A stretch of DNA of 57,392 bases from Thiopseudomonas sp. (lineage in GTDB: Bacteria; Pseudomonadota; Gammaproteobacteria; Pseudomonadales; Pseudomonadaceae), in the NCBI GenBank assembly GCA_023228985.1, contig JALOAC010000016.1, positions 1-57,392 of the forward strand, in the 5' to 3' direction. Position 1 is the first letter of the stretch. Every line of letters begins with the position of its first letter. Below the pieces are notes generated by a model. The model did not search any database and had not been told where the DNA came from. It worked only from the letters and a program-made list of their open reading frames with translations. The position numbers and the translations under genes were made by a program. Below are positions 7,087-15,214 of the stretch, piece by piece.

Positions 7087-9228
7087 ATGCTAAGTGCAGA
7101 GCTAAAAAACGTAATTCAAACGGCTTATACAACCTTTCTTGAGAAGAAATCCTTAACAGCTCGTTACGGACAAAAACTGATGATTGCTGAGGTGGCGAGA
7201 AATTTTGCTGCCATTAGTACTGACGAGCAAGAGCAGCCCGTCGAAGCAGTAGTAGCCGCTATTGAGGCCGGTACAGGAACGGGGAAAACCGTTGCCTATA
7301 GCATTGCTGCGATACCCTTAGCTCAGCATGCGGAAAAACAGCTGGTTATTTCTACGGCTACCGTGGCCCTGCAGGAGCAGATTGTACATAAAGATTTACC
7401 CGATCTGATTGCTAACAGTGGTCTGCAGTTTAGTTTTGCTTTAGCTAAGGGACGGGGCAGATACCTGTGTTTGCATAAGCTCGATAGCCATTTAGAAAGC
7501 CAGGGCAAACAAAGCGCAATGTCTGATTTTTTCGCCGAGGATGGATATGCCATAGACGTCAATGCTGAGCAGCATCAGCTGTTTCAAGACATGATGGAAA
7601 AACTAGCAGCCGGACACTGGGATGGCGACCGTGATAATTGGGCGCAGGTGTTAGAAGAACCGACTTGGAGCTTGCTGACTACCGATCATATCCAGTGTGC
7701 TGGGCGACGTTGCAGTCACTACCAAAACTGTGCTTTTTATAAGGCGCGTGATGGCTTGGATAAAACAGATGTTATCGTAACTAACCACGATATGGTGCTG
7801 GCGGATTTGGCGCTGGGTGGCGGCAAGGTGCTGCCAGAACCGAGCAAAACGCTGTACATTTTTGATGAAGCACACCATCTGCCAGATAAGGCCATTAGCC
7901 ACTTTGCACATTTTACCCGCTTAAAAGCCACGCGTGATTGGCTAATTCAGGTCAGCAAGAGCGCAACCAAAAGCATTAAGCAGTATGTTTTGATGGGTGA
8001 ACTAGGGCGGTTGATGGAGCAGGTTCCAGAGCTGGCTAAACAGCTGCATGAGCAACAACAGCTGATTTTTATTACCTGTGAGCAACTGGCTGACTTTAAA
8101 CCCAGTACTGAATATGAAGGCTATGAAAGACCACGTTATCGCTTCGCCGGCGGGATAGTACCCGAGGGTTTGCGTGAACAGGGTACTGAGTTAAAAAAAG
8201 GGTTTCAGCAATTAACCGACAAACTGGCGCGCATTAATGAGTTGTTGAAAAAAGTGCTTGAGGATGAGCCGGGCTTAGGTATTGACCGTAATACGGCTGA
8301 GCAGTGGTTACCCTATTTTGGCCGACTGTTTGCGCGTGCTGAGGGTAACTTTAATCTGTGGACTGTCTTTACTGCTGAGGATAAGCCGGGCGCACCACCT
8401 ACCGCACGTTGGATGGCTTTGGCTGATTCGGGGGCAGGAGTCGATATTGAGGTCTGTGCCAGTCCGATTTTGGCGGCTGATACATTGCGCGCTAATCTGT
8501 GGTATCGCGCCAGCGGCGTAGTTTTAACCTCGGCGACTTTAACCGCACTGGGAAGTTTTGACCGTTTTCGTATGCGCTCGGGTTTGCCGCAGAGCGCAAA
8601 AACTGTGGCAGTTCCCAGTCCGTTTAATTTTGCCAAGGCCGGATTATTACGCGTGCCAGATCTTGGGGTTGATGTCAGAGATGTGCAGGCGCATAGCATG
8701 GCAATCGTGCGTGAGTTGCCCAAGTTATTAGAAAGTGCCCAGGGCGCTTTGGTGTTGTTTTCTTCGCGCAAACAAATGCAGGACGTTTTTGAATCATTAG
8801 ATAGAGAATGGCGCAAGCGGGTTTTAATGCAGGGGCGCTTGTCACGGCAGGAAACTATTGCCAAGCACAAACTCTGCGTGGATGAAGGCCATCATAGCGT
8901 GTTATTTGGTTTAGCGAGCTTTGCCGAAGGCATTGATTTGCCGGGCTCCTATTGTGAGCATGTGGTCATTGCCAAAATTCCTTTTGCCGTACCGGACGAT
9001 CCCGTAGAGGCAGCTTTGGCTGAGTGGATTGAGGCCCGTGGCGGTAATCCGTTTATGGAAATTACGGTACCTGATGCTTCATTAAAGCTGGTGCAGGCCT
9101 GTGGGCGTTTGCTGCGTAGTGAAACAGATACAGGTCAGATTACTATTTTGGACCGTCGTTTAGTGACCCAGCGTTACGGCAAGGCAATTTTGAACTCTTT
9201 GCCTGCTTTTACGCAGCAGCTGACGTAA
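7087..9228 (+). CDS. dinG: ATP-dependent 5'-3' DNA helicase DinG (Fe-S, XPD-like)
   Basis: A 713-residue superfamily 2 helicase, close to the length of E. coli DinG. Motifs: Walker A EAGTGTGKT (about 62-70), DEAH box FDEAHHLPD, and C-terminal motifs around SATL and QACGRLLRSETD. The iron-sulphur cluster cysteines are visible as GRYLCLHK and as the group CAGRRCSHYQNC between motifs I and II. DinG resolves R-loops, G-quadruplexes and forks, and is SOS-regulated in E. coli; I do not see a clear LexA box here. A weak AGGAA precedes the ATG. The TnpB right end sits only 36 bp before the start, so the native promoter may have been displaced. The next gene follows after 12 bp, suggesting co-transcription. 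Confidence 0.93.
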   Translation: MLSAELKNVIQTAYTTFLEKKSLTARYGQKLMIAEVARNFAAISTDEQEQPVEAVVAAIEAGTGTGKTVAYSIAAIPLAQHAEKQLVISTATVALQEQIVHKDLPDLIANSGLQFSFALAKGRGRYLCLHKLDSHLESQGKQSAMSDFFAEDGYAIDVNAEQHQLFQDMMEKLAAGHWDGDRDNWAQVLEEPTWSLLTTDHIQCAGRRCSHYQNCAFYKARDGLDKTDVIVTNHDMVLADLALGGGKVLPEPSKTLYIFDEAHHLPDKAISHFAHFTRLKATRDWLIQVSKSATKSIKQYVLMGELGRLMEQVPELAKQLHEQQQLIFITCEQLADFKPSTEYEGYERPRYRFAGGIVPEGLREQGTELKKGFQQLTDKLARINELLKKVLEDEPGLGIDRNTAEQWLPYFGRLFARAEGNFNLWTVFTAEDKPGAPPTARWMALADSGAGVDIEVCASPILAADTLRANLWYRASGVVLTSATLTALGSFDRFRMRSGLPQSAKTVAVPSPFNFAKAGLLRVPDLGVDVRDVQAHSMAIVRELPKLLESAQGALVLFSSRKQMQDVFESLDREWRKRVLMQGRLSRQETIAKHKLCVDEGHHSVLFGLASFAEGIDLPGSYCEHVVIAKIPFAVPDDPVEAALAEWIEARGGNPFMEITVPDASLKLVQACGRLLRSETDTGQITILDRRLVTQRYGKAILNSLPAFTQQLT

Positions 9229-9240
9229 TAGGTGGTATGG

Positions 9241-10383
9241 ATGAGTATTGAAGGTTATTTTGCGCCAGAGTTTGCCCCAGTTGCTGAAGCATTTGCGCAG
9301 ATGCTGCAGCAACCAGAGCAGCGTGGTGCGGCTTTGTGTGTACAGATAGCTGGCGACACGGTGATTGATATTTGGGGTGGTATACAGGATCGCGTAGGAC
9401 AGCAACCTTGGCAGCGTGACACGTTGGTCAATGTGTTTTCTTGCGGTAAGCCGCTGTTGGCTGTAGTGATCTTGCAGTTGGTACAGGAAGGTAAACTGCA
9501 GCTGGATGCGCCAGTGGCAGACTACTGGTCAGAGTTTGCTCACTATGGCAAAGCAGCAATAACCGTGCGTCAACTGCTTAGCCATCAAGCAGGTTTGCCT
9601 GCAATCGAACAGCAACTGCCTGCAGACGCCTTGTATGACTGGTCTGCAATGACAGAGGCGCTAGAACAACAGCAGCCTTGGTGGCCGCCAGGTGTCGGTC
9701 ACGGCTACGCGCCTATGACTTATGGCTGGTTGCTGGGTGAGTTGATACAGCGGGTTGATGGCCGCAGCGCAGGCAAAGCAATTGCGCAGCGTATCAGCGA
9801 GCCGCTGGGGTTGGATTTTTATGTGGGTGTGCCCGGTAGCGAACTGGCGCGTATTAGTGATACGTCACGCATCAAGGGGGCGCAAGGTGATGCGCAGGCG
9901 CAAAGACTGCTGCAAGCGATTATGCAGCCACAAAGCATGACCTCGCGCGCATTTGCTAATCCGCCCTCGATACTTAACAGCAGCAATAAGCCTGAGTGGC
10001 GCAAACTTGAGCAGCCCGCGGCTACTGGGCACTCTGATGCTCGTGCACTGGCTAGGTTTTATATGGCTTTGTTAGAGGGGCGTTTATTAGATGCCGAGTT
10101 ATTAGCGCAAATGCAGCAAGAGCATGCTTACGGCGCGGATAAAACCTTACTGACCACCACCCGTTTTGGTTTGGGCTGCATGCTGGAACAAGCTGATAAT
10201 GCGTCAGCCAGCTATGCCTTGGGCGCGCAAGCCTTTGGCCACCCAGGTGCAGGCGGCAGCTTGGGTTGCGCTGATCCTGAATTAGAGCTCAGCATGGCGT
10301 TTGTCACCAACAGCCTAGATCTCTATGTGCTCACCGACCCGCGTGCGCAGTGGCTTAATAAGCAGATTAAGCGCTGCCTTTGA
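9241..10383 (+). CDS. Serine beta-lactamase-like hydrolase / esterase (class C fold)
   Basis: A 380-residue protein of the beta-lactamase-related (EstB-like) family. Catalytic SxxK is SCGK (Ser67, Lys70). The Tyr motif is in GHGYAPMTYGWLLGE (Tyr156), and a C-terminal GHPGAGGS replaces the KTG box, as usual in esterase members. No signal peptide, so a cytoplasmic esterase or peptidase-like enzyme is more likely than a secreted beta-lactamase. I start at ATG 9241 because AGGTGG lies 5 bases upstream; a GTG at 9232 would overlap that site. It follows dinG by 12 bp. The substrate is unknown. Confidence 0.82.
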   Translation: MSIEGYFAPEFAPVAEAFAQMLQQPEQRGAALCVQIAGDTVIDIWGGIQDRVGQQPWQRDTLVNVFSCGKPLLAVVILQLVQEGKLQLDAPVADYWSEFAHYGKAAITVRQLLSHQAGLPAIEQQLPADALYDWSAMTEALEQQQPWWPPGVGHGYAPMTYGWLLGELIQRVDGRSAGKAIAQRISEPLGLDFYVGVPGSELARISDTSRIKGAQGDAQAQRLLQAIMQPQSMTSRAFANPPSILNSSNKPEWRKLEQPAATGHSDARALARFYMALLEGRLLDAELLAQMQQEHAYGADKTLLTTTRFGLGCMLEQADNASASYALGAQAFGHPGAGGSLGCADPELELSMAFVTNSLDLYVLTDPRAQWLNKQIKRCL

Positions 10384-10440
10384 ATTGCTGTGTGCAATGT
10401 TTAAGAGTTGAGTGGCCAAGCTGTTAAGTAACAAGCCCCG

Positions 10441-11298
10441 TTATATAGAGGCGTTGATCTCATAGGCCTGCAGGGTGTTTTCGAGTAACTCGGCGCGCGT
10501 CATAGGGCCGACGCCGCCCGGAACAGGTGTTATCCATGCAGCGCGCTCAGCAGCTGGAACAAATTCAACATCACCTACTAAGCGTCCAGTGGGTAAACGG
10601 TTAATGCCCACATCAATCACGATAGCGCCGGGTTTGATCCATTCGCCTTTGACCAGATCAGGAATGCCTACGGCCACCACGACTAAATCAGCGCGACGTA
10701 CGTGTTCTTCTAAGTTTTTGGTAAATCTGTGGGTAATGGTTGTTGTGCAGCCAGCGAGTAATAGCTCCAGCGCCATGGGACGGCCAACAATATTAGAAGC
10801 GCCCACAACCACCGCATCAAGGCCGTGTAAGTCGACACCGGTACTGTTGAGCAGGGTGATGATGCCCTTAGGTGTGCAAGGTCGTAACAGCGGCATACGC
10901 TGTGCTAGGCGGCCAATGTTAAAAGGGTGGAAGCCGTCAACGTCTTTATCGGGACGTATGCGCTCGAGCAGTAATGATGCGTCTAGGTGTTTGGGTAGGG
11001 GTAATTGCAGTAAAATACCATCGACTGTGCTGTCATTGTTTAGTTGGTCGATGAGTTCGGCTAGATCGTTTTGCGCGGTGTCGGCAGGCAGATCGTAGGC
11101 GATGGAGTTGAAACCTACTTCTTCGCAGTCTGTGCGTTTGTGGGCTACATACACTTCTGAGGCTGGGTCGTTACCTACTAAGATCACCGCTAAACCCGGC
11201 GCGCGTTTGCCTTGATTTAGGTGATTGGTGACTTTTTGGCGAATAGCTTGACGAATAGTTGCAGCAATTTTTTTGCCGTCAATAAGTTGTGCAGTCAT
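10441..11298 (-). CDS. folD: Bifunctional methylenetetrahydrofolate dehydrogenase / cyclohydrolase FolD
   Basis: A 284-residue enzyme that oxidises 5,10-methylene-THF with NADP and hydrolyses the methenyl product to 10-formyl-THF. Signature features are Tyr50-x3-Lys54 (YVAHK), the QLPLPKH substrate loop, the Rossmann motif VVGASNIVGRPM, and the C-terminal PGGVGPMTR. The frame opens at 11316, but MTAQLIDGK at 11298 matches the family N-terminus. Its place beside the tRNA cluster and upstream of tig is the Pseudomonas arrangement. Convergent with the beta-lactamase-like gene, 57 bp between stops. Confidence 0.95.
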   Translation of the reverse strand: MTAQLIDGKKIAATIRQAIRQKVTNHLNQGKRAPGLAVILVGNDPASEVYVAHKRTDCEEVGFNSIAYDLPADTAQNDLAELIDQLNNDSTVDGILLQLPLPKHLDASLLLERIRPDKDVDGFHPFNIGRLAQRMPLLRPCTPKGIITLLNSTGVDLHGLDAVVVGASNIVGRPMALELLLAGCTTTITHRFTKNLEEHVRRADLVVVAVGIPDLVKGEWIKPGAIVIDVGINRLPTGRLVGDVEFVPAAERAAWITPVPGGVGPMTRAELLENTLQAYEINASI

Positions 11299-11444
11299 TG
11301 GGTAGAACCATAACAATAAAAAAGATGGGGTATTCTCGCATGCATCCAGCCTTGGGCATAGATGGTTATGTCATTTTAGCAATGAAGGCGTATGAATAGC
11401 TATTTTAGCGACTGGGTAAATTATTCTTTCTTTTGGGCTAAGGG

Positions 11445-11480
11445 TTGACGTGCTTAAAGTATATGGTTAACATGCGCCCC
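11445..11480 (+). promoter_or_regulatory. Sigma-70 promoter of the tRNA operon with GC-rich discriminator
   Basis: TTGACG (11445-11450), 17-base spacer, TAACAT (11468-11473), then GCGCCCC. The G+C-rich stretch between the -10 and start is the known hallmark of stable-RNA promoters repressed in the stringent response. The first tRNA begins about 80 bp downstream, leaving a leader with small inverted repeats. Confidence 0.7.
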
Positions 11481-11560
11481 GCTTACTTAGAACAGCCTGA
11501 AGCTGGATACGAGAGTTTACTTGTAAACGATCGAGCCTACGTTAGTTAACTAACAGCCAG

Positions 11561-11637
11561 GCGCCCGTAGCTCAGCTGGATAGAGCACCCGCCTTCTAAG
11601 CGGGTGGTCGCAGGTTCGAATCCTGCCGGGCGCGCCA
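11561..11637 (+). tRNA. tRNA-Arg (anticodon TCT)
   Basis: A 77-base cloverleaf with encoded CCA. Acceptor GCGCCCG pairs with CGGGCGC, the anticodon stem CCCGC/GCGGG encloses CTTCTAA, and the T arm carries GGTTCGAATCC. Reads AGA (and AGG by wobble). First of three tRNAs in one transcript. Confidence 0.96.
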
Positions 11638-11675
11638 TTAGGCGTCTAAGCAAGTAACCTAGCATGATTGCTATG

Positions 11676-11751
11676 GTGGGCGTAGCTCAGTTGGTAGAGC
11701 ACAGGATTGTGATTCCTGTTGTCGTGGGTTCGAGACCCATCGTCCACCCCA
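11676..11751 (+). tRNA. tRNA-His (anticodon GTG)
   Basis: A 76-base cloverleaf with CCA. Acceptor GTGGGCG pairs with CGTCCAC, and the anticodon loop is TTGTGAT. The base before it (11675) is G, which can supply the extra G-1 typical of tRNA-His, facing the C discriminator. Confidence 0.95.
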
Positions 11752-11792
11752 AATTCCCAATTATTGCCCTGCAGTAATTGACACGAGTAAAT

Positions 11793-11877
11793 GCGGACGT
11801 GGTGGAATTGGTAGACACACCAGATTTAGGTTCTGGCGCCGCGAGGTGTGAGAGTTCGAGTCTCTCTGTCCGCACCA
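11793..11877 (+). tRNA. tRNA-Leu (anticodon TAG)
   Basis: An 85-base class II tRNA with encoded CCA and a long variable arm (GCGCCGCGAGGTGT region). Acceptor GCGGACG pairs with TGTCCGC, and the anticodon stem CCAGA/TCTGG encloses TTTAGGT. Reads CUA and related Leu codons. Confidence 0.95.
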
Positions 11878-11883
11878 TTAAAC

Positions 11884-11912
11884 AAAAAAACCCGCCATGT
11901 GCGGGTTTTTTT
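11884..11912 (+). terminator. Rho-independent terminator of the tRNA operon
   Basis: AAAAAACCCGC, a short loop (CATGT), then GCGGGTTTTTTT, starting 6 bp after the CCA of tRNA-Leu. The A and T tracts let it work in both directions. A further imperfect hairpin (11951-11977, no T tract) lies between it and the hemN stop. Confidence 0.9.
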
Positions 11913-11989
11913 GTTGTCTATTCATTATGAAGAATACTGCGCTGTTACAAGATGCTCGCCCGGTGAGGGCAAGCATCTGCTTGAGCTGT

Positions 11990-13378
11990 TTACACAGTGC
12001 GTGAGAATCGGCCCTGTTGGTTGTCGCCGCCTAGATAAGCGTCGAAGCACATGGCTACACTGCGCATCATGAGGTTGCCCTGAGGAAGTAGGGTGATTTT
12101 GTCCTCAGAAATAATAACCAAACCATCGGCTACCTGCTCTTGGACTTTTTCCAAGGCGTCAGCAAAATACTCTTTAAAGACGATGCCGTGGGCTTGCTCA
12201 ATGGCCGGGATGTTGATGTGGTTGTGGCACATCAGTGAGCTAATCACATCGCGGCGCAATTTGTCGTCATCGTTGAGCTCGTAACCACGATGCAGTGGCA
12301 GTTGGTTTTGATTAAGTGCCGCGTAGTACTGAGATAGCTCTTTAACGTTTTGGCTGTAGGTATCAGCAATTTTGCCAATCGACGAAGAGCCTAAACCAAT
12401 AATGTCGCTATCAGCGTGCGTGGAGTAGCCTTGGAAGTTGCGCTGTAAGGTGCCGTCAGTTCGGGCCAGTACCAGCTCATCATCAGGTAGGGCGAAGTGG
12501 TCCATGCCTATGTATACATAGCCTGCATCGCAGAGGCGGCGGATGGTGAGTTCCAGTAACTCTAATTTGCGCTCAGGTGGCGGCATATCTTCTGGGCGAA
12601 TCAAGCGTTGCGCACGGACCAGGTGAGGTAGGTGAGCGTAGCTGTAAGCAGAGATGCGATCTGGGCGCAAGGCAATAATTTTATCCAGCGTGGTGTCAAA
12701 GCTTTCTACTGTTTGTAGTGGTAAGCCATATATGAGATCAACGCTGGTAGCGCGGAAACCGTATTCGCGAGCGGCATAAATTAAGCTGGAAACCTGCTCG
12801 TCGCTTTGTACGCGGTTGACGGCTTCTTGCACCTTGGGGTCAAAATCCTGTACGCCAAAACTAAGACGATTAAAACCCAGTTCGCGCAGATACTTTAATT
12901 GTTCGGCAGAGATAGTCCGCGGGTCTACCTCCATGGAAAACTGGTGGTTGTCGGTCTCATCAAAGTTGAAGGACTCGCGCAAGCAGGTCATCAGCTCGGT
13001 CAGTTGTTCGCTGGTCAAATAAGTAGGGGTGCCGCCACCAAAGTGCAACTGAGTGACTTTGCGTGATTTATCAAACAACTCAGCTTGAAGCTTGATTTCT
13101 TTTTTTAGGTAGTCGAGGTACTCAACAGCGCGACTGGTTTTTTGCGTAATAATTTTGTTGCACGCACAGTAATAGCACAGGCTTTTACAGAACGGGATAT
13201 GAATGTAAAGCGATAAGTCTTTAGCAGGTGCTTGGTTGCTGCGCGCAGCAGCGGCCTTATAACTATCAATTACAAAGTGCGTGTGGAATTGTGGAGCAGT
13301 CGGATAAGATGTGTATCTTGGGCCTGGACGGTCGTATTTTTCCACTAGTGCGCGGTTAAAGCTTGGCATTTGCTCCAT
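11990..13378 (-). CDS. hemN: Oxygen-independent coproporphyrinogen III oxidase HemN
   Basis: A 462-residue radical SAM enzyme that decarboxylates coproporphyrinogen III to protoporphyrinogen IX without oxygen, in haem synthesis. The cluster motif is CKSLCYYCAC (Cys64, Cys68, Cys71, plus Cys73), followed by the glycine-rich FGGGTPTY, and PRTISAEQL and NRLSFGVQDF further on. Full-length N-terminus (YDRPGPRYTSYPTAPQFH) and length match true HemN rather than the shorter HemW. An imperfect Anr/FNR-like site lies about 91 bp upstream of the start, in keeping with Anr control of hemN in P. aeruginosa. The gene is divergent from the phospholipase D-like gene. Confidence 0.95.
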   Translation of the reverse strand: MEQMPSFNRALVEKYDRPGPRYTSYPTAPQFHTHFVIDSYKAAAARSNQAPAKDLSLYIHIPFCKSLCYYCACNKIITQKTSRAVEYLDYLKKEIKLQAELFDKSRKVTQLHFGGGTPTYLTSEQLTELMTCLRESFNFDETDNHQFSMEVDPRTISAEQLKYLRELGFNRLSFGVQDFDPKVQEAVNRVQSDEQVSSLIYAAREYGFRATSVDLIYGLPLQTVESFDTTLDKIIALRPDRISAYSYAHLPHLVRAQRLIRPEDMPPPERKLELLELTIRRLCDAGYVYIGMDHFALPDDELVLARTDGTLQRNFQGYSTHADSDIIGLGSSSIGKIADTYSQNVKELSQYYAALNQNQLPLHRGYELNDDDKLRRDVISSLMCHNHINIPAIEQAHGIVFKEYFADALEKVQEQVADGLVIISEDKITLLPQGNLMMRSVAMCFDAYLGGDNQQGRFSRTV

Positions 13379-13468
13379 TAATGGCTTCCTCGAAAACGAA
13401 TAACAGTAAATAATCTTCTAATAGGTTACCCTAAATCGGTTGTGAAACGCTAAAATAACGCTTATAGA

Positions 13469-13482
13469 TTGATATAACACAA
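13469..13482. promoter_or_regulatory. Possible Anr (FNR-type) half-conserved site
   Basis: TTGATATAACACAA matches the FNR/Anr palindrome TTGAT-N4-ATCAA fully on one half and 3 of 5 bases on the other. It sits between hemN (start 13378) and the divergent gene (start 13535). Support is mostly from the known regulation of hemN. Confidence 0.3.
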
Positions 13483-13534
13483 GATTTTTTCGGGCAGATG
13501 TTTTATCTGTGAAGGCTGACTGTCAAATAGGTTT

Positions 13535-15100
13535 ATGAATCATTTTCTTAAGTGGTGGGTATTGATGTTGACGTGCTTTTTTTCCGGCTGTATGGCTTTG
13601 CCTAAGCAGGACTTAACGGCGTCTTATGCGTTGCCTGCCAATCAAGCAGCCAGTACCTCAACCGCCAAGGAGCTTGAGCGGCTGTTAAGTCAGCAGCCAG
13701 CGCACTTGAGCGGTATCTATCCGCTGATAGAGGCAGATGAAGCGTTTGCTGCACGCATGCTGATGGCGCGCCATGCTGAGCGCAGTTTGGATATTCAGTA
13801 CTATATCTGGCGTGCGGATATGACTGGCTTAATGTTGCTTGAGGCTGTGCATGAGGCCGCTGACCGTGGCGTGCGCGTGCGTTTATTGCTTGATGATAAT
13901 AACAGTGCTGGGCTTGAGCCTTTTTTATTAGCCATGGATGCGCACCCCAATATAGAAGTTCGTTTATTTAACCCCTTTGTTGTGCGCAAACCACGCTGGC
14001 TTGGTTTTGTTACAGATTTCAAGCGTGTGAATAGGCGCATGCACAATAAAAGTTTTACTGCAGATTCGGCGGTCACAATCGTCGGTGGTCGCAATATAGG
14101 CGATGCCTATTTTGGTGCGGCAGATGATGAGCTGTTTGCCGACCTTGATGTATTAACCGTTGGCGCTGTGGTGCCAGAAGTGTCTGCCGACTTCGACCGT
14201 TACTGGAATAGCTCGTCTGCCTATGGCTTGTCTGCAATTGTTAAGGCTAATGGCGATGTGTCTTTGCCGCGCTTGGCGCAAAGAGCGGAAGATATTGCCA
14301 GAAATCCTGCAGCGCAAATCTATTTAGAGTCCTTGCGTGAATCCGATCTGATAGCTGACTTATTTCATCAGCGCATAGAGTTTAAATGGGCCAAGGTGCG
14401 TATTGTCAGCGATGAGCCGGATAAGGTTTTAGGTGCGGAAAATAAAGAAAAAATGCTGCTTAGTCAGCTGCAGGAAATAATAGGTAATCCCCGTCATGAG
14501 GTCGAGCTGGTATCGCCTTATTTTGTGCCGACAAAAACTGGAGTGGCAGCCTTTGCTTGGCTTTCACGCAAAGGAGTTAGTGTAAAGGTATTAACCAACT
14601 CGCTAGCAGCGACAGATGTGGCCGCAGTGCATTCAGGTTATGGCAAAAGGCGTAAAGCTTTATTAAAGGCTGGGGTTGAGCTGTATGAGCTACGCCATGT
14701 GCAGCCAAAAACTAAAAAAGAGAAAAAAGCCGAAAAGAAAGCCAGAAAAGGGCGCTTGTTGGGCAGTTCAGGTTCCAGCTTGCATGCGAAAACCTTTTCT
14801 GTAGACGCTAAGCATGTGTTTGTCGGTTCGTTTAATTTTGACCCGCGCTCGGCTTTGCTTAATACAGAGTTGGGCTTTGTGATTGACAGTCCAGAGCTGG
14901 CAGAAAGAATCAGCCGAGCCTTTCGTGAGGAGATCCCGCAGCAGGCATATCAAGTGAAACTTGATAAAAAAGGCCGGTTATATTGGCTCGAGCGCCAAGG
15001 AGAGCAGGTCATCATTCATGCAAAAGAACCTACCGCAAAACTAAGCAGACGCGTGTCGGCTTATCTATTATCTTGGTTACCGATCGACAGTTTGTTGTAA
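13535..15100 (+). CDS. Phospholipase D-family lipoprotein, ClsC-like cardiolipin synthase
   Basis: A 521-residue protein with a lipoprotein-type signal (hydrophobic run then FFSGC) and two PLD domains. The first HKD motif is HNKSFTAD (His170), followed by VGGRNIGDAYF; the second is HAKTFSVD (His417), followed by VGSFNFDPRS. This pair and the YYIWRADMTG segment are characteristic of the YmdC/ClsC group of cardiolipin synthases, which join two phospholipids at the membrane. Between the domains lies a Lys-rich insert (about 390-410). ClsC in E. coli works with YmdB; no such partner is adjacent. Other phospholipid or nuclease activity cannot be excluded. Confidence 0.83.
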   Translation: MNHFLKWWVLMLTCFFSGCMALPKQDLTASYALPANQAASTSTAKELERLLSQQPAHLSGIYPLIEADEAFAARMLMARHAERSLDIQYYIWRADMTGLMLLEAVHEAADRGVRVRLLLDDNNSAGLEPFLLAMDAHPNIEVRLFNPFVVRKPRWLGFVTDFKRVNRRMHNKSFTADSAVTIVGGRNIGDAYFGAADDELFADLDVLTVGAVVPEVSADFDRYWNSSSAYGLSAIVKANGDVSLPRLAQRAEDIARNPAAQIYLESLRESDLIADLFHQRIEFKWAKVRIVSDEPDKVLGAENKEKMLLSQLQEIIGNPRHEVELVSPYFVPTKTGVAAFAWLSRKGVSVKVLTNSLAATDVAAVHSGYGKRRKALLKAGVELYELRHVQPKTKKEKKAEKKARKGRLLGSSGSSLHAKTFSVDAKHVFVGSFNFDPRSALLNTELGFVIDSPELAERISRAFREEIPQQAYQVKLDKKGRLYWLERQGEQVIIHAKEPTAKLSRRVSAYLLSWLPIDSLL

Positions 15101-15125
15101 GAATTTACAACAACAGCAGATAACA

Positions 15126-15155
15126 TTGGAAATTTTTTGCCGAGCCTAATAGAAT
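15126..15155 (+). promoter_or_regulatory. Candidate sigma-70 promoter of tig
   Basis: TTGGAA (15126-15131) and TAGAAT (15150-15155), 18-base spacer, 60 bp before the tig ATG. A good AGGA site precedes the start. Confidence 0.4.
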
Positions 15156-15214
15156 GCATGCCCTTGATTCTAAGGTCGGTAAGACTGGCCACGTCTATTC
15201 AATGAGGATTATTC

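Noticed and set aside
10475..11098. 207-codon frame opposite folD, and similar long frames opposite npp, ppiD and clpX
   Set aside because: They lie wholly antisense to well-identified genes, lack binding sites and show the amino acid bias of shadow frames.
11951..11977. Hairpin between the tRNA operon terminator and hemN as a second terminator
   Set aside because: The stem has a mismatch and no T run on either strand, so I could not support a terminator.
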